DNA from: an uncultured Collinsella sp.
Lineage (GTDB): Bacteria; Actinomycetota; Coriobacteriia; Coriobacteriales; Coriobacteriaceae
Direction: 5' to 3'
Assembly: GCA_900550195.1 (NCBI GenBank)
Contig: URRB01000001.1
Coordinates: 155,682-219,681 of the forward strand
Length of the DNA stretch: 64,000 bases
A program made the position numbers and the translations under genes. The first letter of the stretch is position 1; every line of letters begins with the position of its first letter. This document shows positions 1 through 7,503 of this stretch, piece by piece. The notes under the pieces are model-generated. The model saw only the letters and a list, made by a program, of their open reading frames with translations. It did no database searches and was not told the DNA's origin.

Positions 1-1
1 G

Positions 2-58
2 CGCGACGAAAAGACCGACAGCAAGACCGGTCTCGAGGAGGGCTTACGTCAGCTTTAA
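2..58 (+). CDS. C-terminal end of a protein running in from upstream (partial)
   Basis: An open frame enters the window at base 2 and stops at TAA 56-58, giving an 18-residue charged tail ending GLRQL. The reading frame is uninterrupted but far too short to name a family. It is followed at once by hairpins, which fits the end of a transcription unit. It could also be chance, since there is nothing upstream to test it against. Confidence 0.4.
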   Translation, partial: RDEKTDSKTGLEEGLRQL

Positions 59-59
59 A

Positions 60-245
60 GTTACGCGGTTTTACCAAGCCGCGTAACTAGTCGACGCTGC
101 ACTTTTGGTTCCGTCGTTCTAACGAACGACGGACCGGTCGACGCTGCAAACGCCCCTAAGCGGCAATCTGACGTTCAATCGTCGGTCGCGTACCGAAGTA
201 CGCTTCCCTCCTCTTTCACGTCACCTTGCTCGCTTAGGGGCGTTT
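60..245. repeat. Cluster of three nested hairpins with a duplicated 12-mer
   Basis: Three perfect inverted repeats follow one another: GTTACGCGG at 60-68 with CCGCGTAAC at 79-87; CCGTCGTTC at 111-119 with GAACGACGG at 124-132; and a 15-bp pair at 148-162 and 231-245 containing CGCCCCTAAGCG, enclosing about 68 bases. The 12-mer GTCGACGCTGCA occurs directly after each of the first two stems (90-101 and 137-148). No gene is seen in 59-351. The arrangement suggests a structured RNA or a composite repeat element rather than simple terminators; function unknown. Confidence 0.55.
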
Positions 246-290
246 TCGCTGACGTATGCTCAACCTACGGCGCAATTCAGCTCCAAGCAA

Positions 291-331
291 AAAGGCCGAA
301 GCCCTCATCCGAGGCTTCGGCCTTTGTTTTT
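291..331. terminator. Bidirectional intrinsic terminator
   Basis: A 13-bp perfect stem (AAAGGCCGAAGCC at 291-303, its complement at 313-325) has T-runs on both sides, so it can end the minus-strand nucleoid-protein gene and any plus-strand transcript coming from the left edge. Confidence 0.85.
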
Positions 332-351
332 CTGCGGCGTCCAAGCGCAGT

Positions 352-1356
352 TTATCGATTCTCAATTGACCCGATGTTTTTGAGCTCGATGGAGATGAGG
401 CCGTTGGGCTCGTTGACAAACTCGATGTACTCGGAGTTCGAACCCATCTCGGCCGGGAAGCTGATCTCGATGCCCGTGTCGGTACGAATCTTGTGATTGC
501 GCACGGCCGCGCGCTCGACCTGCTTGCGCTCCACGGGAACGCGCTCGGGAACCTTCTCCTCGGTCAGTGCCGCGCGCACGCTTTCCTTGATGACCGGCTC
601 GTCCTCAAAGACCTCATCGACGATATCCCAAGGCGGCAGCTCCTCGTCGTCTTCGACCTTCTCGGCAACGGCGGCTTTGACCTTGGCAAGCGCCACGGCG
701 GTATTGGCGCCGTGCTCCTCGGCAACTTCCTCGACCACGCGCGTCACCGTGTCGATGACCTCCTTACCCGAAACACCCGTGTCGCATTGCAGCAGGCCGT
801 CGGGAATGAGCATGCGATCCTCGCCGGCAATCTTGCGCTTCTTATCCACATAGCCGATCTCCATGGTGCTTGCACGCACGATTGCATAGCTCGGCACCTT
901 TTGCGAGGGGTTCGGCAGAATGGCGTAGTGGCGCGCGATGTCGTTACGCACCTCGCCCTCTTCGCGACCCACCTCGTGCATGAATGCCTGCTTAGAGCCC
1001 AGCAGCATCACGGCAAACCAGCGGGCATCCTCATCATCGTCAAAGTCCGCCACAAGCACGTCGGTGGACTCGGCTTTCTCGGCTTTGGTGAGCTCAGAAG
1101 AGATAAACTCCGCAATCTGCTGCGACAGGTCCACGAACTCACGCTCGCCAAAGAAATAGCCCTTGAGCTCACCGCCGAATGCGGAGTTCTCGGCAAACGT
1201 GGCGCGCTTGTTATCGGCAGAGGTGCGGGCACGGCGCAGGTGCGTGGTCACAAAGTTGCGCACGGTTCGACTCTCGATATCGAGCTCGCGCTGGCTCATA
1301 ACGTTGACGGCAGAGTCAAAGTCCAGGATATGCAGAATCGCGTGATTGATTTTCAT
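352..1356 (-). CDS. Nucleoid-associated protein, NdpA/YejK (NA37) family
   Basis: About 334 residues, matching the usual length of the 37-kDa nucleoid-associated protein family. The N-terminus (MKINHAILHILDFDS) is characteristic, as are the early RTVRNFVTTHL segment and the later D-rich block. The E. coli relative YejK binds DNA and sits on the nucleoid; a similar cytosolic DNA-binding role is inferred. The start is taken at the ATG at 1356, where GGA lies nine bases upstream; an in-frame ATG three codons earlier (1365) has GGA abutting it and is less likely. Acidic stretches near residues 105-115 and 245-265 are notable. The gene stands alone, ending in the terminator at 291-331. Confidence 0.85.
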   Translation of the reverse strand: MKINHAILHILDFDSAVNVMSQRELDIESRTVRNFVTTHLRRARTSADNKRATFAENSAFGGELKGYFFGEREFVDLSQQIAEFISSELTKAEKAESTDVLVADFDDDEDARWFAVMLLGSKQAFMHEVGREEGEVRNDIARHYAILPNPSQKVPSYAIVRASTMEIGYVDKKRKIAGEDRMLIPDGLLQCDTGVSGKEVIDTVTRVVEEVAEEHGANTAVALAKVKAAVAEKVEDDEELPPWDIVDEVFEDEPVIKESVRAALTEEKVPERVPVERKQVERAAVRNHKIRTDTGIEISFPAEMGSNSEYIEFVNEPNGLISIELKNIGSIENR

Positions 1357-1430
1357 ATACGGCATTCCGTTCTAGATCGATTTCGGCACGAACCAGTATA
1401 GCGGTCGAGCCCGCCCCGGGCGTATCGAAG

Positions 1431-1465
1431 ATTGGTGCATCGGGGACAGGTTGCTCTGCACCAAT
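1431..1465. repeat. Dispersed repeat of the GGGGACAGGTT type (copy A)
   Basis: Perfect 9-bp arms ATTGGTGCA (1431-1439) and TGCACCAAT (1457-1465) enclose the motif GGGGACAGGTTGCTCTGC. A diverged copy with the reverse orientation lies at 2644-2684, just outside the other end of the neighbouring gene, and two more copies of the GGGACAGGTT core are near 33.06 and 33.80 kb. This looks like a REP-type family; it lies directly beyond the stop codon of the DUF2974 gene. Confidence 0.5.
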
Positions 1466-1467
1466 GG

Positions 1468-2628
1468 TTAGCGCAGGAACTCGGACTGCCATACCTCGAG
1501 CTGTTCTGTCAGGCTCTTACCGCTAGAAGGCATGCTGAACTCGGGACGCTTGGGCAGCAGCGCACACTTAAGAATTGCCACGATGGTCTGAGAGACAAAG
1601 CGTCGCGTATCCTTGTCAAAGCCTTGCGCAGCCTGGAGCATCACGGGCAGGCTCTCGCGCAGATTCCCAGCGATATCCGCAAACCGCTCAGCACCCGTAG
1701 CCTCAAGCACGGAGAACAACGCATCTACAAAACGCTCGCGCTCGTTAGGCGACACCGCAAGCAGCATCTCGCGAATGGAGCCATCAACGTATCGAGCACC
1801 GGCGGACAGGCGCTCACAGTACACGAAGTCGCGACCATCAACCACCCAGCTAAAGGGATTATGCTGAAGCAGGCTGAACTCGGTGCTCTCAACGATGGCA
1901 TAGTCCTCCTGTGTCTCGAACATCATGCCAAAGATCGACGACCGAGGTAGCGTCTTGTCGATTCGACCGGATAGATCGGCGAAGGCGTTGCCGCTCAGAA
2001 ACTCCTCGACGAAGCCCGGGCCATCATGGGAATACGCCCTTTCGATTCGCTCACGGGCGACATCGGGGCACATCGCCGCACCGTACACCGCAAGGTTTCC
2101 ACCCTTGGAATGACCTCCGCACAAAAGCGGCCCGTCAATCGCATCCGCCGCCTCGTCTACATAACGCGCCGCGGATTCCTGGGCCGGCACAGGACACCGG
2201 AACGCCATGTTAAAGTCCTCTTTCCAGCCCACAATCGTGCTGTCGGTCCCCCGGAAGGCAAGATAGCTAAACCCCGCCGGAAATCGGAACGTCATGGCCG
2301 CAAACTGCTCCGTTGTCTCGGCATCACTCACGCTACGATAGCCGCAAACACGAACGCCACGGTAGCGAGGGCTTGCTGCCACAGCCTCCAACAGGGCACG
2401 ACTCCCCTCCGGATCCCACAGGTCGCCAATCATGTCTTGGTAGCACTCGGCGCGCAGCAGCTCGCGTACGTCTAGGCCCTGCCAGTTCGTCAGCTCCGCC
2501 ATATCACCCGGCAAACGCAAATAGGACAACCACGCAAAGACCAGGCTATCCACCGCGCAGAACGGCCGTTCCTCAAACGGATCAAACGCCGTCTGGGCAT
2601 AGGTCAAAAAATTAGGCGAATCCGACAT
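1468..2628 (-). CDS. DUF2974 (Mbeg1-like) alpha/beta-hydrolase-fold protein
   Basis: 386 residues from ATG 2628. The nucleophile elbow GHSKGGN sits at residues 172-178 (Ser174 the presumed nucleophile) and follows an FRGTDST segment at 125-131, the order seen in class-3-lipase-like DUF2974 proteins common in Firmicutes and Actinobacteria. The N-terminal third (YAQTAFDPFEERPF, then SLVFAWLSYL) is also typical. Substrate is unknown; a cytosolic esterase or lipase activity is inferred only from fold. The ATG is preceded closely by GGGAGGG; a GTG-started version 20 codons longer would read through the repeat at 2644-2684 and is rejected. The gene is isolated between two inverted copies of that repeat. 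Confidence 0.75.
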   Translation of the reverse strand: MSDSPNFLTYAQTAFDPFEERPFCAVDSLVFAWLSYLRLPGDMAELTNWQGLDVRELLRAECYQDMIGDLWDPEGSRALLEAVAASPRYRGVRVCGYRSVSDAETTEQFAAMTFRFPAGFSYLAFRGTDSTIVGWKEDFNMAFRCPVPAQESAARYVDEAADAIDGPLLCGGHSKGGNLAVYGAAMCPDVARERIERAYSHDGPGFVEEFLSGNAFADLSGRIDKTLPRSSIFGMMFETQEDYAIVESTEFSLLQHNPFSWVVDGRDFVYCERLSAGARYVDGSIREMLLAVSPNERERFVDALFSVLEATGAERFADIAGNLRESLPVMLQAAQGFDKDTRRFVSQTIVAILKCALLPKRPEFSMPSSGKSLTEQLEVWQSEFLR

Positions 2629-2643
2629 GGCCCTCCCATCAAC

Positions 2644-2684
2644 TATGGTGCATTGGGGTGGTGCAAAGTAACCTGACCCCCCTC
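2644..2684. repeat. Dispersed repeat of the GGGGACAGGTT type (copy B, inverted)
   Basis: On the minus strand it reads GGGGTCAGGTTACTTTGCACCA, differing at four of 22 positions from copy A at 1446-1467 but in opposite orientation. The GGTGCA/TGCACC arms are only partly kept. Confidence 0.4.
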
Positions 2685-2692
2685 GCACTAAA

Positions 2693-2728
2693 AAGGCGCC
2701 CGGACCGTGTGGCCCGGACGCCTTTCAT
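2693..2728 (-). terminator. Terminator of the lactate dehydrogenase gene
   Basis: GGCG/CCGG stem with one internal mismatch around an ACACGG loop, followed on the minus strand by CCTTTTT. It lies 30 bases after the ldh stop codon. Confidence 0.75.
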
Positions 2729-2756
2729 TGTAGCCTGTTGCCCAAACGAGCCGAAT

Positions 2757-3707
2757 TTAGCAGGAGAAGTCGACGCTGTCGATGATGTCCTTGAGGGCCT
2801 TGGCGGAGGCGGTGAGCTCATGCTGCTCGTCATCGTTCAGCGGCACGGGGACGCGGCAGACGACGCCGTCGCGGCCAACGACCGTCGGCATGGAGATGGC
2901 CAGATCGGACAGGCCATACTCGCCCACCATGAGCGAGGAAACGGGCAGAACGGTCTGCTCATCACGCATAACAGCGGTGCAGATGCGCTTAACGGCCATG
3001 GCGACGCCGTAGTAGGTGGCGTGCTTCTTCTCGATGATGGTGTAGGCGGAGTTCTTAACGTCCTCGGCGATACGCTTCTCGGCAGCCTCGTGCTCCAGAT
3101 GACCGTGAAGCTCGCAGAAGGTGTTCAGCGGAACGCCAGCAACCTGAGCGCTGGACCAAGCGACAAACTCGGAGTCGCCGTGCTCGCCCATGACATAGGC
3201 CTGGACATCGCGCGGGTCAACCTCGACGTGGGCACCAAGCATCTGCTGCAGACGGCCAGTGTCGAGCACGGTACCGGAGCCGATGACATGGCCCTCGGGC
3301 AGGCCGGACATCTTGATGGCAGCATAGGTCAGAACATCAACCGGGTTGGAGACGATTAGCAGAATGCCGTCGAAGCCGGACTTCTTAATCTCGGGGATAA
3401 TGGACTTAAAGATGTTAACGTTCTTGTTGACCAGGTCCAGGCGGGTCTCACCGGGCTTCTGGGCAGCGCCAGCGGTGACGACGATCATGGCGGCGTCGGC
3501 GACATCGGAATAATCGCCGGCGTAGATCTTCATCGGCTCGGCAAACGTCATGCCGTGCGCGATATCCAGAGCCTCACCCTCGGCGCGGTTCTTGTCCACG
3601 TCGATGAGGACCATCTCGGAGAACAGACCGCTCTGCATCAGAGCGAACGCCGAAGACGAACCGACGAAGCCGCAGCCGACAATAGCGACCTTCTTCTCGT
3701 TAACCAT
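2757..3707 (-). CDS. ldh: L-lactate dehydrogenase
   Basis: 316 residues, the usual length of NAD-dependent L-lactate dehydrogenases, which reduce pyruvate to lactate with NADH in the cytosol. Seen: dinucleotide site GCGFVG at 11-16, the substrate-loop segment KPGETRLD at 84-91, and the catalytic GEHGDSE with His176. The absence of the malate dehydrogenase pattern around the loop (Q83 preceding K) favours lactate. Start ATG 3707 has GGGAG six bases upstream; a 26-codon upstream extension has no support. The gene has its own leader with a hairpin at 3734-3764 and its own terminator. In this fermentative setting it would regenerate NAD+. Confidence 0.93.
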   Translation of the reverse strand: MVNEKKVAIVGCGFVGSSSAFALMQSGLFSEMVLIDVDKNRAEGEALDIAHGMTFAEPMKIYAGDYSDVADAAMIVVTAGAAQKPGETRLDLVNKNVNIFKSIIPEIKKSGFDGILLIVSNPVDVLTYAAIKMSGLPEGHVIGSGTVLDTGRLQQMLGAHVEVDPRDVQAYVMGEHGDSEFVAWSSAQVAGVPLNTFCELHGHLEHEAAEKRIAEDVKNSAYTIIEKKHATYYGVAMAVKRICTAVMRDEQTVLPVSSLMVGEYGLSDLAISMPTVVGRDGVVCRVPVPLNDDEQHELTASAKALKDIIDSVDFSC

Positions 3708-3733
3708 TAGAAACTCCCATCTCTCTCCACAAA

Positions 3734-3764
3734 CAAGCCGCCCGGGAACGACCCGAGCGGCTTG
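3734..3764 (-). terminator. Hairpin in the ldh leader (terminator or attenuator)
   Basis: AAGCCGC-CGGG arms around GAACGA, followed on the minus strand by GTTTGT about 25 bases before the ldh ribosome site. It lies 145 bases after the aminotransferase stop, so it may end that transcript or act as a leader structure for ldh; the weak T-run makes the choice open. Confidence 0.45.
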
Positions 3765-3908
3765 CCGTAATCCCAATACATCCAATCGGGACTTTGATTA
3801 TGCTCCTATTCGCAGCCAAAAATCGACCGTTTACCGAAATTGTTTGCAGAATTCGTAAAATAACTGCACGAAATCGGTTTCGAGCTATTGACGAGTCGAA
3901 ATAGGTTT

Positions 3909-5072
3909 CTAATACAGGCCCGCCTCGCGAATGGCCTCGACAGCCAAAGCGATCTGATCGGGCGGCAGGACCAGCGCCATGCGCACGTGCCCCTCGCCCG
4001 AAGGGCCAAAGCTCGCGCCCGGCGTCACCACAACGCCGGCCTTCTCCATGAGCTCCTCGCAAAACGCCATGGAATCGGTGCGACCACCGGGAAGCTTGGC
4101 CCACACAAACATAGAGCCATGCGCGTTGGGACGCTCCCAGCCCAGGCCCTCAAGACCGTCGCACAGGGCATCGCGGCGTTCCTGGTACTTCAGACGCTGC
4201 GCCTCGACCTCATCGCGCGGACCGTTCAGGCACGCGATGGCGGCCTTCTGAATCGGGAAGAACATACCAAAGTCGATCTGGCCGCGCAGCTTGGCAAAGG
4301 CAGAGACCACATCCTCGCGACCGACCAAAAAGCCGATGCGGGCACCGGTGACGTTAAACGACTTGGAGAGCGAGAAGAACTCAACGCCCACCTCGAGCGC
4401 GCCGGGATACTGCAAGAAGCTGCCGCCGGGCTCGCCGTCAAACACGATGTCGGAGTACGCGTTATCATGGACGATCAACAGATCATGCTCGCGGGCAAAG
4501 GCGATAATCTCCTCGTAGACCTCGGGCGTGCCCACCGAGCCGACCGGGTTCGCGGGCAGCGACACGATCATGTACTTGGCACGATCGGCAACCTCGGGAT
4601 CGATACCCGCCACATAGGGCAGGTAATTGTGCTCGGCAACCAGCGGATAGTATTCGAGCTTGGCATCGGCGATCTTGGCACCCGCCTCAAAGACCGGGTA
4701 GCACGGATCGGGAACCAAAATGGTGTCACCCGGATCGAGCAGGGCAAGGCCCAAATGGCCCACCCCCTCCTGCGTGCCGTTGCACGACTGCACCATAGAC
4801 GGCGTAATGCCCGAAACGCCAAAGCGACGCTCATAGTAATCGCACACGGCCTGCTTGAGTTCGGGCAGGTCGCGCAGGGCATACTTCCACATCTCGGGAT
4901 CTTGGGCTGCCTGCGTGAGCGCCTCGACCACATGGTCGTACGGCTTAAAGTCGGGCGTGCCCACGCTCATGTTGTAAATGGTCTTGCCCTGAGCCTTCAG
5001 CGCGAGAAGCTTGTTGTTGAGCGAGGCGAAGACCTCCGCGCCAAAGCGGTCGAGACGCTGCGATGCCTGCAT
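3909..5072 (-). CDS. Class I/II PLP-dependent aminotransferase (LL-diaminopimelate aminotransferase-like)
   Basis: 387 residues. Fold-type I signatures are visible: NGT at 98-100, HDNAYSD at 202-208 (Asp and Tyr that hold PLP), and SLSKSFNVTGARIGF with Lys237 as the Schiff-base lysine. The N-terminal FASLNNKLLALKAQGK and SVGTPDF segments resemble LL-diaminopimelate aminotransferases and related alanine-type enzymes; the exact substrate cannot be fixed from sequence reading. The start at ATG 5072 has GGTGG four bases upstream. It is preceded by the strong nadE terminator, so it is probably transcribed separately. Confidence 0.85.
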   Translation of the reverse strand: MQASQRLDRFGAEVFASLNNKLLALKAQGKTIYNMSVGTPDFKPYDHVVEALTQAAQDPEMWKYALRDLPELKQAVCDYYERRFGVSGITPSMVQSCNGTQEGVGHLGLALLDPGDTILVPDPCYPVFEAGAKIADAKLEYYPLVAEHNYLPYVAGIDPEVADRAKYMIVSLPANPVGSVGTPEVYEEIIAFAREHDLLIVHDNAYSDIVFDGEPGGSFLQYPGALEVGVEFFSLSKSFNVTGARIGFLVGREDVVSAFAKLRGQIDFGMFFPIQKAAIACLNGPRDEVEAQRLKYQERRDALCDGLEGLGWERPNAHGSMFVWAKLPGGRTDSMAFCEELMEKAGVVVTPGASFGPSGEGHVRMALVLPPDQIALAVEAIREAGLY

Positions 5073-5091
5073 GGTGCCACCTTTCGATATA

Positions 5092-5126
5092 AAAAACGCG
5101 GCGCTCCGACAAGAGCGCCGCGCGAT
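5092..5126 (-). terminator. Terminator of nadE
   Basis: Perfect stem GCGGCGCTC / GAGCGCCGC with a TTGTCG-type loop followed on the minus strand by GTTTTTTAT; it lies between nadE and the aminotransferase ribosome site. Confidence 0.9.
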
Positions 5127-5190
5127 ACGGGCCATCAGATTGCAAAAGTGTAACGCTTGCAACCCCCGTATTGGTTCAATTTAGCCAACC

Positions 5191-7191
5191 TTAGTCAACT
5201 GGATTGAGCGCGTCGATCTGCGCAAGCCACAGACGCGAGCTAGCGTCACTCGGCATACGCCAATCGCCGCGCGGGCTGAGCGTCACCGAACCCACCTTGG
5301 GACCATCGGGCAGGCAGCTGCGCTTAAACTGCTGGGCAAAGAAGCGACGGTAGAACGTACGTAGCCACGTGTGGACGGTCTTGGCGTCGTAGACGCCCTC
5401 GAAGCTCTTGAGCGCCATGCGGTAGATCTTGCCCGGCTCAAAGCCAAAACGCAGCAGGTAGTAGAGGAAGTAGTCGTGCAGCTCATACGGGCCCACCAAA
5501 TCCTCGGTCTTCTGCGCAATCTCGCCGTCGCCCGTGGGCGGCAGAAGCTCGGGGGACACCGGCGTATCGAGGATGTCGAGCAGCGTCTCGGCAATACGCC
5601 CGCCAAACACATCGGCCGCATAGCGCACCAGATGGCGCACAAGCGTCTTAGGCACGCTCGCGTTGACGGCGTACATGCTCATGTGGTCGCCGTTATAGGT
5701 AGCCCAGCCGAGCGCCAGCTCCGACAGGTCGCCCGTGCCGATGACAAAACCGCCAGCCTGGTTGGCCAGATCCATCAGAATCTGCGTACGCTCGCGCGCC
5801 TGGCTGTTCTCGTAGGTCACGTCCTGCACGGCCGGATCATGCTCGATATCCTTAAAGTGCTGTTCCACGGCAGCATGGATTGAGACCTCGCGGAAGCTCA
5901 CACCCAAGTCACGAGCGAGCGACTCGGCATTGGACTTAGTGCGGTGCGTCGTGCCAAAGCCGGGCATGGAAACCGCCGTGATACCCGTGCGCGACAGCCC
6001 CAGTGCATCGAAGGCACGCACGGTCACAAGCAGTGCCAGCGTGGAGTCCAAGCCGCCCGAAAGGCCGATGACCGCAGCCTTGGTACCCGTATGGGCGAGG
6101 CGGGTCTTGAGGCCCGCAGTCTGCAGGTCGAGGATGGTCTCGCAGCGCTCGGCCAGGTCGCCGTGGTCGGCCGGCACAAAGGGCGCGCGCGGGAAAACGC
6201 GGTCGATATCGCAGGCATCGCGCAAGACAGGTTCTTCGGCCAGCACGCCCTCAAACGAAAACTCAATGGTCGTGGCCTCCGGCGCATCGTCCGCGCGCGT
6301 CCACGTCGTCGAGCGACGGCGCTCGGCAACCAGGCGGTCAAGGTCAACGTCGGCGATGGCCATATCGCAGGTAAGCAGTTTGGTCGCGGCGAGCTTGGAG
6401 CCGTTTTCGTAGACGAGGTTCTCGCCCGCAAAGACCATGTCGGTCGTGGACTCGCCCTCGCTCGCGTCCGCGTAGGCATAGGCGCAGTACAGGCGCGCGC
6501 TCTGGTTGGAAATGAGGCTGCGGCGGTAATCCGCCTTACCGATAATCTCGTCCGAAGCCGACGGATTGAGGATCACCGTCGCACCGGCAAGCGCCATCTC
6601 GGTCGAAGGGGGCGCCGGCACCCACAGGTCCTCGCAGACCTCAACGCCCAGCACCATATCCTCGGCACCCTCATCACAGCAGCGGTAGACAAGTCCCGAA
6701 CCCAGCGGAACCGGACCCTGACCGGCAAACTCGACCCACACGGGATCTGCGGGCGCCGGAGCAAACCAGCGGCGCTCGTAGAACTCGCCATAGTTGGGCA
6801 GATACTTCTTGGCCGTGAGGCCCAAAAGCTCGCCCGCACAGCACACGGCGGCACAGTTGTAAATATTCTCGGCAACTGCAACGGGAAGACCGATGGTAAA
6901 GACAATCGGCAGCTCACGGGTTTCATCGAGAACATGTGCCAGCGCGGTCTCGCAGGCATGCAGCAGCGTGCGGTTATGGAACAGGTCGGCCGCGGTATAG
7001 CCGGTCAGGTTAAACTCGGGCAACACCAGCGCGCGAACGCCGCGCTCGGTAGCCTCGCGAACAGCCGCCAGCGCAACCTCGGCATTGCCCTCGACATCGG
7101 CCACGCGAATCTGCGGCGAAGCCGCCGCCACACGCAAAAAGCCATCGTTCTTATTAGCCGAAACGCAGCATTGCCTAGTTGATCTGGACAC
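5191..7191 (-). CDS. nadE: Glutamine-hydrolysing NAD+ synthase
   Basis: 666 residues, the two-domain length. It amidates deamido-NAD+ using ammonia released from glutamine. The N-terminal nitrilase-type glutaminase domain (about 20-290) carries its triad: Glu59 in LPEFNLTGY, Lys128 in KKYLPNYGEFYE and Cys186 in GVEVCEDLW. The C-terminal synthetase domain (about 340-640) carries the PP-loop SGGLDS at 377-382. The start is GTG 7191 with AAGGGG six bases upstream; no better ATG exists before the conserved core. Monocistronic, ending in the terminator at 5092-5126. Confidence 0.93.
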   Translation of the reverse strand: MSRSTRQCCVSANKNDGFLRVAAASPQIRVADVEGNAEVALAAVREATERGVRALVLPEFNLTGYTAADLFHNRTLLHACETALAHVLDETRELPIVFTIGLPVAVAENIYNCAAVCCAGELLGLTAKKYLPNYGEFYERRWFAPAPADPVWVEFAGQGPVPLGSGLVYRCCDEGAEDMVLGVEVCEDLWVPAPPSTEMALAGATVILNPSASDEIIGKADYRRSLISNQSARLYCAYAYADASEGESTTDMVFAGENLVYENGSKLAATKLLTCDMAIADVDLDRLVAERRRSTTWTRADDAPEATTIEFSFEGVLAEEPVLRDACDIDRVFPRAPFVPADHGDLAERCETILDLQTAGLKTRLAHTGTKAAVIGLSGGLDSTLALLVTVRAFDALGLSRTGITAVSMPGFGTTHRTKSNAESLARDLGVSFREVSIHAAVEQHFKDIEHDPAVQDVTYENSQARERTQILMDLANQAGGFVIGTGDLSELALGWATYNGDHMSMYAVNASVPKTLVRHLVRYAADVFGGRIAETLLDILDTPVSPELLPPTGDGEIAQKTEDLVGPYELHDYFLYYLLRFGFEPGKIYRMALKSFEGVYDAKTVHTWLRTFYRRFFAQQFKRSCLPDGPKVGSVTLSPRGDWRMPSDASSRLWLAQIDALNPVD

Positions 7192-7321
7192 TGGAGGCCC
7201 CTTCTACCCTGAGATTCAGTCTAACGGACGTTCACATATCTCTAACTAGCCAAAGCAACCTCCCAGTTTACTGAGAGGCCAACCTGTGCTAGGAGCATGT
7301 ATTTCAATAATATCTTTAATT

Positions 7322-7356
7322 AAAAAAGGAGAAATCGATAATCGACTTCTCCTTTA
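7322..7356 (-). terminator. Terminator of the radical SAM/peptide operon
   Basis: AAAGGAGAA arms extended by ATCGA/TCGAT pair in a long stem, followed on the minus strand by TTTTTTAATT. It lies 24 bases after the small peptide stop, marking that peptide as the last gene of the operon. Confidence 0.85.
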
Positions 7357-7379
7357 AGCGAGGCGAGTAAATTCCGAAA

Positions 7380-7490
7380 CTAATGGCAGAATTTATCCAT
7401 GTAGTCCTCAAAGTCGAACACTTCTACCACGACGCCCTCTTCCTGAAACTCTTTCAGTTGCTCCAAGAGATCTTTATTAATAACGTCCAT
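7380..7490 (-). CDS. 36-residue acidic peptide, candidate radical-SAM precursor
   Basis: A short gene not picked up by ordinary length cut-offs. ATG 7490 is preceded by a near-perfect AGAGGAGG seven bases upstream; the stop is TAG 7380-7382. The peptide starts MDVINKDLLEQLKEFQ, a predicted amphipathic acidic helix, then Glu-Glu-Gly, a Val-Val-Val-Glu-Val run at residues 20-24, and ends FDFEDYMDKFCH with one Cys two from the end. It begins 13 bases after the radical SAM enzyme's stop, is the last gene before the terminator and has the AT-rich composition of the island. Leader-then-core layout, Gly hinge and position suggest a RiPP precursor; this is inference, and a small regulatory peptide is an alternative. 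Confidence 0.75.
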   Translation of the reverse strand: MDVINKDLLEQLKEFQEEGVVVEVFDFEDYMDKFCH

Positions 7491-7503
7491 GCAGAAACCT
7501 CCT

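Noticed and set aside
1432..1950. 172-codon plus-strand frame opposite the DUF2974 gene
   Set aside because: Starts inside the repeat at 1431-1465 and mirrors a gene with a clear GHSKGGN motif.
3734..3764. Possible Rex redox-repressor site in the ldh leader
   Set aside because: Only a GC-rich hairpin is seen; no TTGTGAA/TTCACAA-type half-sites were found in the 200-base leader.
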